A stretch of 64,000 nt of DNA, from assembly GCF_000525855.1 (NCBI RefSeq), contig NZ_AODE01000005.1:1-64000 (forward strand), written 5' to 3'. Positions within the stretch are counted from its first letter, which is position 1; each line of letters starts with the position of its first letter. The stretch is from Listeria cornellensis FSL F6-0969. Lineage in GTDB: Bacteria > Bacillota > Bacilli > Lactobacillales > Listeriaceae. Below the pieces are notes generated by a model, which was not told the origin of the DNA, made no database searches, and saw nothing but the letters and a program-made list of their open reading frames with translations. Position numbers and translations under genes: made by a program. Positions 16,010-27,368 of this stretch are shown here, in pieces.

Positions 16010-16276
16010 TATCAACTAAATATTGCTTAAAGACGTTGAAGGAGACAAGTAGCTTTACGGATTCATTTTTAGGGAGAGGTTATCTTAGACTGTAAATAAC
16101 CTCATGTGATACGTATGTGCGAACATTTCAGCTCTGGAGTCGCTGTCGGGATTTTTTATAATGAAAGACAGATCGGTGTGAAGCCGTTATTTGAATGAAG
16201 TGGATGGCATTTTGCTGTCTATTAGGGTGGTACCGCGTGATTATAACCTCGTCCCTTTGTGGATAAGGTTTTTTAT
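16010..16276 (+). promoter_or_regulatory. T-box riboswitch, tRNA-Phe responsive
   Basis: The leader contains the hallmark T-box sequence AGGGTGGTACCGCG (16224-16237), stem I elements (GACGTTGAAGGAGA, TTAGGGAGAG) and a Rho-independent terminator (AACCTCGTCC/GGATAAGGTTTTTT, 16245-16276). In the specifier loop region, GAACATTTC offers the Phe codon TTC at 16127-16129. Uncharged tRNA-Phe would pair there and stabilise the antiterminator, switching on pheS-pheT. Confidence 0.93.
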
Positions 16277-16304
16277 TTTGGCTAAAAATAAGGAGTGAAG
16301 TAGC

Positions 16305-17345
16305 GTGTTAGATCAGTTGGAGCAATTGAAACAAGAGGCTGTGAAGGAAATTGCGGCTGTGGAAAGTTTAGAGACGTTGAACGATTTACGTGTGAAGTAT
16401 TTAGGGAAAAAGGGACCAATGACGGAAATTATGAAGCAGATGGGAAAATTGTCTGCGGAGGAGCGTCCGAAAGTGGGAGCAATCGCCAATGAAGTTCGGG
16501 AGCAATTGACGAACGCGATTCAAGAGAAGCAAGAGGAATTGGGTGCGGCGGAAATTAAGAAACAGCTCGCGAATGAAACGATTGATGTAACGCTTCCTGG
16601 AACGACTGTGAAAGAAGGCACGGCGCATTTGTTGACACAGGTTATTGAAGAAATCGAGGACTTGTTTATCGGAATGGGTTACACGATCGCTGAAGGTCCG
16701 GAAGTGGAGAAGGACTATTATAATTTCGAGGCGTTGAACTTGCCGAAAGATCACCCAGCGCGTGATATGCAAGATAGTTTTTACATTACGGAAAATACGT
16801 TATTGCGTACACAAACGTCTCCTGTTCAGGCGCGCGTGATGGAGCAACACGACTTTGCAAATGGCCCGATTAAAATTATTTGTCCGGGTAAAGTGTATCG
16901 CCGTGATAACGATGACGCGACGCATTCTCATCAATTTACGCAAATTGAGGGTTTAGTTGTAGATGAAAATATTACACTAGCTGACTTAAAAGGAACGCTG
17001 ACAGTGCTTGCGAAGAAAATGTTTGGCGAAGCGCGTGATGTGAGATTACGTCCTAGTTTTTTCCCGTTCACGGAGCCTTCTGTTGAGATGGATATTTCGT
17101 GTTTCAAATGTGGCGGTGAAGGTTGTCGTGTGTGTAAAGGCACTGGTTGGATTGAAATTCTTGGTTCTGGTATGGTGCATCCGAATGTGCTTGAAATGTC
17201 AGGAATCGATTCGAAAAAATATAGCGGTTTTGCCTTTGGAATGGGTCCAGAGCGTGTCGCGATGTTGAAATATGCGGTGGATGATATTCGTCACCTGTAC
17301 ACAAACGATTTGCGGTTTACAAAACAATTTTCGGTGAAAGAATAA
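16305..17345 (+). CDS. pheS: phenylalanine--tRNA ligase alpha subunit
   Basis: A 346-residue class II aminoacyl-tRNA synthetase subunit. An N-terminal coiled coil (residues ~1-90) precedes the catalytic core with motif 2 ([20 protein letters not shown]) and motif 3 ([16 protein letters not shown]). The Zn-like insert [17 protein letters not shown] is present. It attaches Phe to tRNA as an alpha2beta2 enzyme with PheT. The start is GTG 16305, preceded by AAGGAG, directly after the T-box terminator. pheT begins 14 bases after the stop. Confidence 0.96.
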   Translation: MLDQLEQLKQEAVKEIAAVESLETLNDLRVKYLGKKGPMTEIMKQMGKLSAEERPKVGAIANEVREQLTNAIQEKQEELGAAEIKKQLANETIDVTLPGTTVKEGTAHLLTQVIEEIEDLFIGMGYTIAEGPEVEKDYYNFEALNLPKDHPARDMQDSFYITENTLLRTQTSPVQARVMEQHDFANGPIKIICPGKVYRRDNDDATHSHQFTQIEGLVVDENITLADLKGTLTVLAKKMFGEARDVRLRPSFFPFTEPSVEMDISCFKCGGEGCRVCKGTGWIEILGSGMVHPNVLEMSGIDSKKYSGFAFGMGPERVAMLKYAVDDIRHLYTNDLRFTKQFSVKE

Positions 17346-17359
17346 GGGGGCGAAGAGGC

Positions 17360-19766
17360 ATGTTAGTATCATATCAATGGGTAAAAGAATATTTTCCAAA
17401 TCTGGCGGTTTCAGCAGAAGAGCTGGGAGAACGCATTACGCGTGGCGGGATTGAAATAGAAGGCGTGGAGCATTTGAACGCTGAAATATCGAATGTCGTA
17501 GTCGGCGAGGTAGTCACGTGCGAAAAACATCCGAATGCGGATACATTAAATAAATGTACGGTGAATGTTGGTGAATCGGAGGCCATTCAAATTATTTGCG
17601 GCGCGCCAAACGTTGCAACTGGACAAAAAGTGATTGTCGCTCGTGTTGGTGCGAAATTACCAGGTGGCATGAAAATCAAGCGTGCGAAATTGCGCGGAGA
17701 AGTGTCAGAAGGCATGATTTGCTCGCTACAAGAGTTAGGCTTTGAAGGGAAAACGATTCCGAAAGCAGTGGCGGATGGGATTTTTGTATTGCCGGCGGAA
17801 GTGGAAGTTGGCGTGGATGCGACGGCTTTACTTGGCTTGGATGATGCAATCTTGGATATGGCCATTACGCCAAACCGGGCGGATGCGCTTAGTATGACGG
17901 GTGTTGCGTATGAAGTTGGCGCGATTGTGGGTCAAAAATCGGTGTTTGATGCGATTCCGGAAGTAGCCACGCAAGGCGATGTATCGGAATATGTGCAAGT
18001 GAGCGTGCAAGATGCGGACACGACGCATTTTACGGGATGCAAGTTATCAAGGACGTTGTTGTTCGCGAATCGCCGCTGTGGTTACAAACGAAGCTAATGA
18101 AGGCTGGGATTCGACCGCATAACAATGTTGTTGACGTGACGAATTATATTTGTTTGAAATACGGTCAGCCGCTCCATGCTTTTGACTATGAGCGACTTGG
18201 CAGTAAGGAAATTGTGGTTCGTCTTGCTACGGATGGGGAAGAAATCGTAACGCTCGATGGCGAAAAACGTACGCTAAATGCTGGTCATGCGGTGATTACA
18301 AACGGGACGAATCCGATCGCGATTGCAGGTGTGATGGGCGGCGAAACGTCCGAAGTTATCGAAACAACGACGACGGTTGCTTTAGAAGGTGCTATTTTTA
18401 GCAGTAGTTACGTTGGGCGTGCGTCTCGTGAGCTTAATTTGAGAACGGAAGCAAGTATCCGTTACGACAAAGGTAGCGACGCTTGGAAGGTGGAAAAAGC
18501 ATTGCAACACGGTGCGGCGTTGATTGCTGAACTTGCAGGCGGTACGCTCATTGGTGGCTTGGCGGCTGTTGATAACCGCGCAAAAAACAAGAACACCATT
18601 GAAACAACCTTGACGCGGATTAATCGTGTTTTAGGAACTGAAATTAGCCCGACAGAAGTACAAGCTATTTTCGCAAAATTACAGTTTGATTTGGCTGTGG
18701 ATGGCGATACATTAGCGATTACCGTCCCATCGCGTCGTTGGGATATTCTGATTGAAGCGGATATTTTTGAAGAAGTAGCGCGTATTTATGGTTACGATAA
18801 AATTCCATCAACGTTGCCGAACAGCGTTTCAGCGGGTCGTTTGACAGTCGAACAAGCCGCTAAAAGAACGATTCGTAGCTATTTGGAAGGCGCTGGCTGA
18901 ATCAAGCGTTAACGTATTCTTTAACTGCCGAACAAGCCGCAACAAAATTAGCGCTTTCAGAAGAAAAAGCCGTGTCGCTTTCTATGCCGATGAGTGAGGA
19001 ACATAGCCACTTACGGACGAGTATCGTGCCACAACTTCTGAAAGCAGCAAGTTACAATGTGGCTCGTAAAAATAGCAATGTCGCGTTATACGAGCTAGGT
19101 ACGGTCTTCTATGCGACAGAAGGCGATAATTTACCGCTTGAAACGGAACATTTAGCCGGACTTATCACAGGAAATTGGCGGGAAACGGATTGGCAAAAAC
19201 AAGAGAAGAAAGTCGACTTCTTCCTATTAAAAGGTATGGTTGAGGGTGTTGTTGCAAAACTTGGACTAGAGGAAGCTTTGGAATGGAAGCAAATAGAGAA
19301 ACAAGATTTGCATCCAGGAAGAACAGCGTCTATCTCGCTAGCTGGTGAAGAAATCGGTTATTTAGCGCAAATACATCCGTCACTTGCCGCTGAACTTGAT
19401 TTGAAAGAAACCTACGTGTTCGAATTGGGTGCCACGCAACTTTTAGCAGCACCGAAAAAAGCAGTGGCATACCATACGATTCCGAGGTTCCCAAGCATGA
19501 CGCGTGATATCGCTTTGTTAGTGAGTAAAGAAGTCAGCCAAGCCGCGCTAGAAAATGAAATCAAAGCACAGGCCGGCAAACTTTTAACCAACATCCAGCT
19601 TTTCGACATTTTTGAAGGCGAAAAACTTGGCGCAGATAAAAAATCGATGGCTTACACGCTCACATTCCTCGATCCTGAACGCACATTGACGGACGAAGAA
19701 GTGACGAAAGCTAACCAAGCGATTGTTACAGCGCTTGAAACGAAATTTGACGCGGTCATTCGATAA
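17360..19766 (+). CDS. pheT: phenylalanine--tRNA ligase beta subunit (two frame shifts)
   Basis: Three open segments form one gene: an N-terminal EMAP/tRNA-binding domain (VVGEVVTCEKHPNADTLNKC), the B3-B4-B5 core (NVVDVTNYICLKYGQPLHAFD; RIYGYDKIPSTLPN) and the C-terminal ferredoxin-like anticodon-binding domain (FPSMTRDIALLV). Frame shifts occur near 18041-18044 and at 18898. Each is repaired by adding one base, giving 802 residues, the expected length. These two are missing bases, unlike most shifts in the window. pheT is essential, so I regard it as intact in the organism. Confidence 0.92.
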
Positions 19767-19772
19767 TTTTTG

Positions 19773-19814
19773 AAACTGTTCTTTTCCTAAATTTTGGAAG
19801 AGAGCAGTTTTTTT
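19773..19814 (+). terminator. terminator after pheT
   Basis: AACTGTTCTTTTCC/GGAAGAGAGCAGTT followed by a T run. Confidence 0.85.
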
Positions 19815-19868
19815 GCACCCAATTACAATTTGCTATAGTAAATAAATAGTTTAGGGGGTGAACTTGTT

Positions 19869-20314
19869 TTGGAGAAAGATAAAGTAAGGCAGCTAATCAA
19901 AAGCTACGAAGAAACATACATATTTGTGACACGGCAACTACACGATGCCATTGCGGAACAAATTTTAGGGAAGCAGGGTATTTCATTTGAACAATTTTTG
20001 GTATTGCGTTATTTAGCGGAGCACGGTGAGTCTAGTCCGAACGATCTGGCGACGGCGCTCAGCATGCACAAAAGCGCGATTACAGCGAAGATTAACCGGC
20101 TATTCGAGAAATACCTCGTTCATCGCATGAAAAATGTAGAAGATAAGCGTGGAATTAGGTTAACAGTAACCGATAATGGGGAAAAGGTATATCAGGCGTG
20201 CGAACAAAAACTAGAAGAACTCGTTTCTAACTGGCTTGAAATTCTAGCGAGGAAGACAGCGAACAATTTTTAGCGTTGTATAAAAAAATAACGGAGTCAG
20301 TCATCGAAAAATAA
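19869..20314 (+). CDS. MarR-family regulator (frame shift near the C-terminus)
   Basis: A winged-helix MarR regulator: FEQFLVLRYLAEHGESSPND, the recognition helix LSMHKSAITAKINRLFEK and the wing VEDKRGIRLTVTDNG. It starts at TTG 19869 behind GGGGGTG. The open frame stops at ...ARKTANNF, but adding one base near 20246-20250 continues EEDSEQFLALYKKITESVIE to a stop at 20314, the normal dimerisation helix. It lies 18 bases upstream of the MMPL exporter gene and probably represses that operon, as in the marR/MMPL pair ydgG-ydgH of B. subtilis. Confidence 0.87.
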
Positions 20315-20332
20315 AGAGGGGGATTCGATCAA

Positions 20333-23300
20333 ATGAAATGGATTGTAAAATTTAGATGGCCGATTGTAGCAGCTTGGCTCGTTGTCATGGCGGTACTCAT
20401 TTTCACGGCGCCCAATATGGCTGATTTGGTTCGCGAAAAAGGGGAAATCAAACTCCCAGGTGGCTACCCATCATCGCTTGCAACCGAAATGGAGAAAAAA
20501 CATAATCCTGATAAACAAGGTCAGGCCTACATCGCTGTCTACACATCGGATAAAAAGCTCACAAAGACAGACTTAAATAACATCGAAGGCTCACTCAGTA
20601 ATATCGACAAAAATAAGAAATCGCTTCACATCACGAGTGTTGTCGATAGTTTTAACCAGCCGGAGTTAAAAGATAAATTCCTATCAAAAGACGGCAAAAC
20701 GATGGTCGCGACATTCAATGTGGACGCAGGAAAAACACCAGTCAAAGAAATTCGCGCAGATATTGACAAGAAAATGAACATCAAAGGCGTGGACACGTAT
20801 TTAACAGGAAACGCTTTGATCCAAGAGGATGTTGTTCAGAGTTCCGAAGACGGTTTACATAAAACAGAAGGCATCACCATCGTCTTTATTCTAGTCGTAT
20901 TAGTCTTAGTTTTCCGTTCTGTTGTGGCGCCTTTTATCCCGCTACTAACGGTTGGAGTCAGCTATTTAACCAGTCAGGCAGTGGTTTCCTTCCTAGTCGA
21001 TCAATGGAACTTCCCAGTTTCGACGTACACCCAAATATTCATGGTTTGTATCCTATTTGGAATCGGAACAGATTACTGTATCCTATTGATGAGTCGTTTT
21101 AAAGAAGAAATCGGGAATGGTTTGTCCGGAAAAGAAGCCGTTTTTGCAACGTATCGAACAGCCGGAAAAACCGTTATTTATAGCGGAATCGCAGTACTCG
21201 TTGCTTTCGCCTCACTCAGTTTCGTGCAATTCGAACTATATCGTTCGGCAGTCGCTGTTGCAGTCGGAATTGTGGTCCTACTCGCTGCACTGTTCACGAT
21301 TGTTCCATTTTTCATGGCAACGCTCGGCACGGCATTATTTTGGCCACTCAATAAAAATGTTGGTCATAAAGAAAATAAATTATGGGGCGCGGCAGGCAAA
21401 TTTGCGTTCGCCAGACCATTTCTTGCCCTTCTCATCGTAGCCGCAATCACCGTGCCACCAATCATCATGCACACAGGGAACTTATCCTTTAATTCCCTCG
21501 ACGAAATCAGCGACAAATACCCATCCAAAAAAGGTTTTGACGTCGTTTCCGATAGCTTCGGAGCAGGCCAAGTTGCGCCAACCACCGTGTACTTGGAAAA
21601 CGATGATTCTATGAAAACAACAGAATATTTGGCACTACTCGAACAAATTTCGACAGACTTATCCCATGTGGATGGCGTCGATATGGTTCTCAGCGCCTCA
21701 AGACCAACCGGAAAACGTCTCGATGACATCTACATCAAAGACCAAGCAGGCAAAGTTGGAGATGGGCTAGATACTGCAGGCCAAGGCGTTGGCACGATTC
21801 AAAAAGGTTTATCCGACGCTAGTTCACAAATGGCGAAATCAGAACCACAGTTAAACGAAGCGGTTAAAAGTGTTGGGGAGCTCCAAGCAGGAACCGTCGC
21901 GACCAAAGATGGCGTCGACCAACTACAAGCCGCCTTAGCCCAAATTTCGACAGGTATTAAAGCTGGGGCATCAGGCGCGGGTGATTTAGAAAAAGGTGTC
22001 CAAGAAGCACGCGCCCAACTTTCCAAATTACAAGATGGTCAAGAACAAATCCAAGCAGGCTACAACCAAATCGGAACGGCGTTAGAAAAAGTAGCCGATC
22101 AAACAGCTAGCTTCCAAAATCCAGCGAAACCAGCTATCGATGCGACCGCTTTAAATGCTTTGTTCAGCGACATGGAGGGCTCCTTAAAAGCTTATATCGC
22201 AAGCCACCCAGCTGCAATGAACGATCCTGATTTTAAAGCGATTATGGGAGACTTCGCCAAAATCGGTCAAGCAACGAAAGCACTCGGACCACAAATCCAA
22301 GCGAGCATTGACAAAGAAATGGCAAAAGCCAAACAACAAATGACAGCTCTAAATCAAGGCATCCAAACATTAGCGGCTGGTATGGCTGAACTAAACGCAA
22401 AAAATGCAGAAATAACACAAGGACTCGGCGCCTTCAACAGCGGCCTAGGTCAAATTGAAACAGGCTTAACACAATTAGAAAGCGGCTTAAATCAAGCAGC
22501 GACAGGCGAAGATCAAGTCGTAGCAAAAATGCCTGAAATTTCCTCTGCACTAACACAACTCGCTGCAGGACAAGGCCAATTGCAAACAGGATTCACCGCG
22601 ATGTCAGGCCAAATTGGACAATTAACAACAGGCTTGAAACAAAGCGCAGATGGCCTAGGAAAAATCGAAACCGGCTTGACAGACGCCAACGATTTCGTGA
22701 AAAATTGGTCCAATGTACCGTACGACGAGTCAGGTATCTACATCCCAGAGCAATTACTAAACAACGCCGACTATCAAAAAGTACTCGATCAATACATGTC
22801 CTCCGACGGCAAATTAGCCTCACTAAACTTAGTTTTAACGAAAAATCCATACTCCGATGAAGCAATGGACACCATCGATGGCATAAACGACCAACTAAAA
22901 TCAAGTTTACAAGGCACGAAACTGGAAAATGCAAACATCGGAATTGGTGGAATGACAAGCATTAACTACGATACGAGAGATATGTCCAGCGCTGACTACC
23001 AATTAGTATTAATTTTCGTACTAACAGGCGTATTTATTGTTCTAGTCATCGTGTTACGTTCGCTCGTGATGCCACTTTACCTTATTGCGTCACTCGTATT
23101 AACGTACTTCGCATCCATTGGAATCGCTGAAATCATCTTCGCCCGAATTATTGGTTATGACGGCCTAACATGGGCAACACCGTTCTTCGGCTTTGTCGTA
23201 CTCGTCGCACTCGGAATCGATTATTCGATCTTCCTGATGACCCGATTTAACGAATATCATGGCATGCCGATTCGCGAACGCATGATTCTAACCATGAAAA

Positions 23301-23551
23301 ACATGGGTGGCGTTATCTTCTCCGCGGTACTTATTCTCGGAGGGACATTCGCCGCGATGATGCCAGCAGGAGTGCTATCCCTACTAGAAATCGCCTCCGT
23401 GGTGCTCATAGGACTGCTACTCTATGCATTCGTCGTTCTACCGCTATTCGTCCCAGTCATGGTTCGACTATTCGGAAAAGCAAACTGGTGGCCGTTCATC
23501 ACTAGAAAAAATGATCATCAAGAAAATATCGACCCGAAAGATCGTAAATAG
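20333..23551 (+). CDS. MMPL/RND-family membrane exporter, YdgH-like
   Basis: A 1072-residue protein with the MMPL layout. One N-terminal helix (about 8-27) is followed by an external domain and a helix bundle (about 180-385) with GIGTDYCILLMSRFKEE. A long extracellular Gly/Gln-rich coiled-coil insert (about 480-800), of the YhgE/Pip type, contains many repeats like LxxGxxQIxxGL. A second helix bundle (about 885-1050) has ALGIDYSIFLMTRFNEY. The Asp in GIGTDY/ALGIDY is the proton-relay residue of MMPL proteins. It probably exports lipids or toxic compounds and is likely controlled by the MarR gene just upstream. Confidence 0.9.
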   Translation: MKWIVKFRWPIVAAWLVVMAVLIFTAPNMADLVREKGEIKLPGGYPSSLATEMEKKHNPDKQGQAYIAVYTSDKKLTKTDLNNIEGSLSNIDKNKKSLHITSVVDSFNQPELKDKFLSKDGKTMVATFNVDAGKTPVKEIRADIDKKMNIKGVDTYLTGNALIQEDVVQSSEDGLHKTEGITIVFILVVLVLVFRSVVAPFIPLLTVGVSYLTSQAVVSFLVDQWNFPVSTYTQIFMVCILFGIGTDYCILLMSRFKEEIGNGLSGKEAVFATYRTAGKTVIYSGIAVLVAFASLSFVQFELYRSAVAVAVGIVVLLAALFTIVPFFMATLGTALFWPLNKNVGHKENKLWGAAGKFAFARPFLALLIVAAITVPPIIMHTGNLSFNSLDEISDKYPSKKGFDVVSDSFGAGQVAPTTVYLENDDSMKTTEYLALLEQISTDLSHVDGVDMVLSASRPTGKRLDDIYIKDQAGKVGDGLDTAGQGVGTIQKGLSDASSQMAKSEPQLNEAVKSVGELQAGTVATKDGVDQLQAALAQISTGIKAGASGAGDLEKGVQEARAQLSKLQDGQEQIQAGYNQIGTALEKVADQTASFQNPAKPAIDATALNALFSDMEGSLKAYIASHPAAMNDPDFKAIMGDFAKIGQATKALGPQIQASIDKEMAKAKQQMTALNQGIQTLAAGMAELNAKNAEITQGLGAFNSGLGQIETGLTQLESGLNQAATGEDQVVAKMPEISSALTQLAAGQGQLQTGFTAMSGQIGQLTTGLKQSADGLGKIETGLTDANDFVKNWSNVPYDESGIYIPEQLLNNADYQKVLDQYMSSDGKLASLNLVLTKNPYSDEAMDTIDGINDQLKSSLQGTKLENANIGIGGMTSINYDTRDMSSADYQLVLIFVLTGVFIVLVIVLRSLVMPLYLIASLVLTYFASIGIAEIIFARIIGYDGLTWATPFFGFVVLVALGIDYSIFLMTRFNEYHGMPIRERMILTMKNMGGVIFSAVLILGGTFAAMMPAGVLSLLEIASVVLIGLLLYAFVVLPLFVPVMVRLFGKANWWPFITRKNDHQENIDPKDRK

Positions 23552-23557
23552 ATTCCC

Positions 23558-23589
23558 AACCGAGCAGTGTAAGAGCTGTTCGGTTTTTT
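23558..23589 (+). terminator. terminator after the MMPL gene
   Basis: AACCGAGCAG/CTGTTCGGTT followed by a T6 run. Confidence 0.9.
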
Positions 23590-23693
23590 GAGAAAATAAT
23601 TTTAAATCGTGTAGCTTTATTATCATTATAGTTGACATGGGGAATAATTTGATGTAAAACACGAACATAAGTTCTTGTTTGAGAGGTGTTCAA

Positions 23694-24671
23694 ATGATGA
23701 ATGGAAAAGATATTTTACACGGTGAATATGAATGGAATAATAGTATGCAAGATTTAATAGCGACCAGAGCCATGCAAAGACTTCAACATGTTCATCAAGC
23801 TGGAGCTGCTTACTTGATTCATGGGAATTGGACTGTGACTCGGTTAGAACATTCTATTGGTGTGATGCTACTCATCAAGCGATTTGGTGGCAGTGTAGAG
23901 GAGCAGGTGGCAGGGCTATTGCACGATATATCGCATACGAGTTTTTCACATGTTATCGATTATCTCGTGGACGACAAAAAAGAAAGTTATCACGACCAAA
24001 TTTTTTTAGACACGATACAAAATAGTGAGGTTGCCAATATACTAACCGCTGCGAACTATAATTTGTCATTAGGAGACTTGAGCCAATATAAATTACTAGA
24101 GCAGTTGGCGCCTAATCTTTGTGCTGATCGAATCGATTATTTTCTAAGAGATATGCGGACATATGGATATATTAGTGAAGAGGAAGTCACTGATTTCTTT
24201 GATGATTTATCTGTTGTGGATGGCCAGTTTGTGTTGCAATCAGAAGATATTGCTATGTGGTACATCCGGAAATATCAAGAATATGTTGCTGTAGTTTTGC
24301 TCGACCCGCGAAATATATATAGTGCATGGAAAATGACGATGATTTTGCGATATGCTATAGAAGCAAACTATATAACGTTGCAATTTTTAGAAACGAGTAC
24401 AGACGAAGCGGTTATGGAGAAATTACGTGGGATTCTAGATAAGAAGCTACAGGACGAGTTAGCAACTTTACATAGAGGGGTGAAGGTTGTGCTAGATGAG
24501 CGGAATTTCGATTTTCATATGCGAGGGAAAACGAGAGTGGTGGACCCACTTGTACAAACGATGACAGGTGTTGTTCCAATCTCGACCATAAATGAAGAAG
24601 CTAAATCGACCATCAAAACTTTAAAGGAAAAGTATCAAAACGGTTCATTTATTCGAGTGATACATGTATAA
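23694..24671 (+). CDS. HD-domain phosphohydrolase
   Basis: A 325-residue protein with a canonical HD metal site: [11 protein letters not shown] (His), [14 protein letters not shown] (His-Asp) and [14 protein letters not shown] (distal Asp). This arrangement matches the dNTPase/YwfO-SAMHD1-like group, so a nucleotide triphosphohydrolase activity is possible but unproven. The start is ATG 23694 (or 23697), 5-8 nt after AGAGGTG. It precedes ung by about 30 bases and may be cotranscribed with it. There is no obvious promoter box. Confidence 0.83.
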   Translation: MMNGKDILHGEYEWNNSMQDLIATRAMQRLQHVHQAGAAYLIHGNWTVTRLEHSIGVMLLIKRFGGSVEEQVAGLLHDISHTSFSHVIDYLVDDKKESYHDQIFLDTIQNSEVANILTAANYNLSLGDLSQYKLLEQLAPNLCADRIDYFLRDMRTYGYISEEEVTDFFDDLSVVDGQFVLQSEDIAMWYIRKYQEYVAVVLLDPRNIYSAWKMTMILRYAIEANYITLQFLETSTDEAVMEKLRGILDKKLQDELATLHRGVKVVLDERNFDFHMRGKTRVVDPLVQTMTGVVPISTINEEAKSTIKTLKEKYQNGSFIRVIHV

Positions 24672-24703
24672 TTGTGGTATCAAGAATAAGTGGGGGAAAC
24701 AAC

Positions 24704-25378
24704 ATGATTCCATTAGGAAATGATTGGGATGCATTGCTAAAAGAAGAATTTACGAAGGATTACTATTTGAAATTACGAGCGTTTTTGAAGGTGGAGTATG
24801 GGAATCAGAAAATATATCCAGATATGTATGATATTTTTAATGCGTTGAAATATACGGCTTATCAAGATGTTAAGGTTGTGATTCTTGGACAGGATCCATA
24901 TCACGGAGCAGGACAGGCGCATGGGATGTCTTTTTCTGTGAAACCAGGTGTCAGAACGCCGCCGTCACTCGTTAATATGTACAAAGAATTAGCGGATGAT
25001 TTGGGGCTAGTTATTCCGAACAACGGTTATTTACTTCCATGGGCAGAACAAGGTGTGTTATTGCTAAATACTGTTTTGACGGTGCGGGAAGGGCAGCCGA
25101 ATTCACATGCGAATCAAGGATGGGAGAAGTTGACGGATACTATTATTTCGCTACTTGGTCAAAGGACGGAACCGGTTGTCTTTTTATTGTGGGGAAATAA
25201 CGCGAAGTCGAAACAAGTATTGTTGCGAAATCCGAACCACCTAATATTAACTTCGGTACATCCAAGTCCCTTATCAGCGAATCGAGGTTTTATGGGTTGT
25301 CGACATTTCTCGAGAGCGAATCATTATTTAACACAGAGTGGTCTCGCGCCGATTCATTGGCAAATTTCGAACATATAA
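24704..25378 (+). CDS. ung: uracil-DNA glycosylase
   Basis: A 224-residue family 1 [21 protein letters not shown] carries the water-activating Asp, [10 protein letters not shown] and the C-terminal [11 protein letters not shown] carries the catalytic His and the Leu-intercalation loop. It removes uracil from DNA to begin base excision repair. ATG 24704 (MIPLGNDWD) lies 9 nt after TGGGGG and is chosen over the longer open frame. A long perfect hairpin follows. Confidence 0.96.
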   Translation: MIPLGNDWDALLKEEFTKDYYLKLRAFLKVEYGNQKIYPDMYDIFNALKYTAYQDVKVVILGQDPYHGAGQAHGMSFSVKPGVRTPPSLVNMYKELADDLGLVIPNNGYLLPWAEQGVLLLNTVLTVREGQPNSHANQGWEKLTDTIISLLGQRTEPVVFLLWGNNAKSKQVLLRNPNHLILTSVHPSPLSANRGFMGCRHFSRANHYLTQSGLAPIHWQISNI

Positions 25379-25427
25379 AAATGATATCCTTACTTGGCAG
25401 CTACATTGCGAGGTAAGGATATCATTT
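25379..25427. terminator. bidirectional terminator between ung and rnhC
   Basis: AATGATATCCTTAC/GTAAGGATATCATT, a perfect stem with a loop of about 19 bases between convergent genes. Confidence 0.85.
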
Positions 25428-25428
25428 A

Positions 25429-26364
25429 TTAATTTCTTCGCGATAACTTCCGAGCTTTGTCGGTGTTTGCGAAATGCCACTTTGTATAGCGTTGAAGCGT
25501 CTCTTCTCCTTTTGTATCCAGAATATCAGCGGCTACTTGATCAACTTTTGAGCTGGCGCCTTTAGGGATTTGGAGGCCGAGTTCTTGCTCCATCTCACGG
25601 AAAGCTTCTACAAAACGTGATCTAGCAATAATCGATGCAGCGGCTACAGAGAGATGCAGCCCTTCCGCTTTCGTTGCGAAGAAAACATCTTCACGGACGA
25701 CAGAAGCTTCTTTGGTAAGGTAGCGATAATAGGTATTCTTTTCAGCAAATTGGTCGATAAGAATCGCGTCTGGCTTGACAGGGGCTATTTTCTTGAGGAC
25801 GTTTTCTAACGCGCGATTATGCAGGATTGCTTTCATCTGGCCTTGATTCATGCCTTTTGCCTGTAACTCGTTGTATTTAGGATTAGGTAACAGTAAGAGG
25901 CTATGCGGGACAACGGGGATGATTTTTTTAGCAATCTCACAAATTTCTGGATCGGTCATCGCTTTCGAATCTTTCACACCAAGCTGCTTCAAAAGTGGCA
26001 TCATCGCTTGGTCGACATAGCAAGCCGCGACGATCATTGGCCCGAAATAGTCCCCAGTACCAACTTCGTCCGAACCGGCGACGTTTTTCGATGCGAAACC
26101 TGGTGGTAGAACGGAGGTGCTTACTTTTGTAGACTTCGCTTTTGGTGTTGTTGCAGTGCCCCATTTGGCGGCTTCGCGTTCGCCAGCTACGCCTTGGAAC
26201 ATGACTTTTCCAGATTTATAGGCGGTGATGGAGAGACCTGTTTTCTTCACAGCGAAAATCGCACCGGGTGGTATTTTATCGGACATATGGGGTAAATAAG
26301 TTTTTTGCATGGCTTTGATTTGTTTTGGTGTGGCTTGGATAACGGTGTTTGCGATTGGAATCAT
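25429..26364 (-). CDS. rnhC: ribonuclease HIII
   Basis: A 311-residue protein with the N-terminal TBP-like substrate-binding domain (residues ~1-95) and the RNase H core with [13 protein letters not shown] (acidic catalytic residues), KDSKAMTD and [17 protein letters not shown]. It cleaves RNA in RNA-DNA hybrids; RNase HIII replaces RNase HI in many Firmicutes. It is divergent from zapA, as in B. subtilis and Listeria. The ribosome site is weak (AAAGAAAGAAG). Confidence 0.95.
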   Translation of the reverse strand: MIPIANTVIQATPKQIKAMQKTYLPHMSDKIPPGAIFAVKKTGLSITAYKSGKVMFQGVAGEREAAKWGTATTPKAKSTKVSTSVLPPGFASKNVAGSDEVGTGDYFGPMIVAACYVDQAMMPLLKQLGVKDSKAMTDPEICEIAKKIIPVVPHSLLLLPNPKYNELQAKGMNQGQMKAILHNRALENVLKKIAPVKPDAILIDQFAEKNTYYRYLTKEASVVREDVFFATKAEGLHLSVAAASIIARSRFVEAFREMEQELGLQIPKGASSKVDQVAADILDTKGEETLQRYTKWHFANTDKARKLSRRN

Positions 26365-26543
26365 CTTCTTTCTTTTAGGTTCATTGCTTTTTATTTTACC
26401 ATAATTCGCGGGATTGTTTCATACTTAAGACTGAAATCATTCTGGATTAGAACATTTGCGCTTTTCTTCGGTTGCTTTTCATGATAAGATGGGGTACAAG
26501 TAGGATAAATGTGTGTTGAGGATATTAATGAGGAGGAAGACAG

Positions 26544-26810
26544 ATGGCGGACAATACTAGAAACAAGCTGACAACAACAATATATGGAAGAGAATATACG
26601 ATTGTTGGTGTAGAATCTACCGAACATCTTCGTCTGGTTGCGCGTCTTGTCGATGAAAAAATGCATGAGATTGGTGCGCAGAATCGGTCTTTAGATAGTG
26701 GTAGACTTGCTGTGTTGACTGCCGTTAATGCCACTCATGATTATCTGAAATTAGAGGAAAAATATCAAGAGCTAGAGAAAGAACTGGCTCGGATTAAAGG
26801 ACGCGAATAA
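26544..26810 (+). CDS. zapA: cell division protein ZapA
   Basis: An 88-residue protein: beta-rich N-terminus (KLTTTIYGREYTIVG, HLRLVARLVDEKMHEI) and a C-terminal coiled coil (LKLEEKYQELEKELARIKG). ZapA bundles FtsZ filaments at the Z ring. GAGGAGGAAG precedes ATG 26544. The cvpA start codon follows the stop by one base, so the two are coupled. The gene order rnhC-zapA-cvpA-polX-mutS2 is the standard Firmicutes arrangement. Confidence 0.93.
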   Translation: MADNTRNKLTTTIYGREYTIVGVESTEHLRLVARLVDEKMHEIGAQNRSLDSGRLAVLTAVNATHDYLKLEEKYQELEKELARIKGRE

Positions 26811-26811
26811 A

Positions 26812-27354
26812 TTGATTTTAAATGCTATTATACTCATTTTGTTGATTGGCGGATTCGTCAATGGCTATCGGAACGGTGTTTTACGCCAGTTAATTATTAC
26901 GATTGGTTATCTATTAAGTTTTTTTGTAGCGTACAAATATTATGAAGAGTTAGCACCGCATATTACGTTCATTCCATATCCAAAATTGGACAAGTCGAGT
27001 GATTTATATGCGTTACTCGATGCGCTTCATACAGAGAACGCGTATTATAATAGTATTGCTTTTCTGATGATTTTCCTAGTTGCGATTATCGTTGTACACA
27101 TGATTGCTTCTTTGTTTAAAGGCGTTACAAAAGTACCGGTTTTACGTCAGGTGAATGGCTTGATTGGTGCTGTATTAGGTGTTTTACAAACGTACTTGGT
27201 CATTTTCTTGATTTTATATGTTGGTGCGATTTTTCCAGCAGAGTGGGCGCAAAATGCGATTACTGGCTCGTCAGTTGCTACATGGATCCTAGAAAATACA
27301 CCGTTGTTATCTGATTCTTTTTACAAGTGGATGACGGGGATATTACCTAAATAG
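26812..27354 (+). CDS. cvpA: CvpA-family membrane protein
   Basis: A 180-residue protein with four predicted membrane helices (about 2-20, 25-43, 75-98, 110-140) and the CvpA motif VNGLIGAVLGVLQTY. The family is named for a gene needed for colicin V production, but its role in Gram-positive bacteria is unclear. It begins at TTG 26812 one base after the zapA stop, so translation depends on coupling. A hairpin terminator follows. Confidence 0.88.
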   Translation: MILNAIILILLIGGFVNGYRNGVLRQLIITIGYLLSFFVAYKYYEELAPHITFIPYPKLDKSSDLYALLDALHTENAYYNSIAFLMIFLVAIIVVHMIASLFKGVTKVPVLRQVNGLIGAVLGVLQTYLVIFLILYVGAIFPAEWAQNAITGSSVATWILENTPLLSDSFYKWMTGILPK

Positions 27355-27368
27355 TTTTTATGGATGTC

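Noticed and set aside
18030-18910. Programmed frameshifting in pheT
   Set aside because: There is no slippery heptamer or downstream pseudoknot at either site, two shifts would be needed, and similar shifts recur in unrelated genes.
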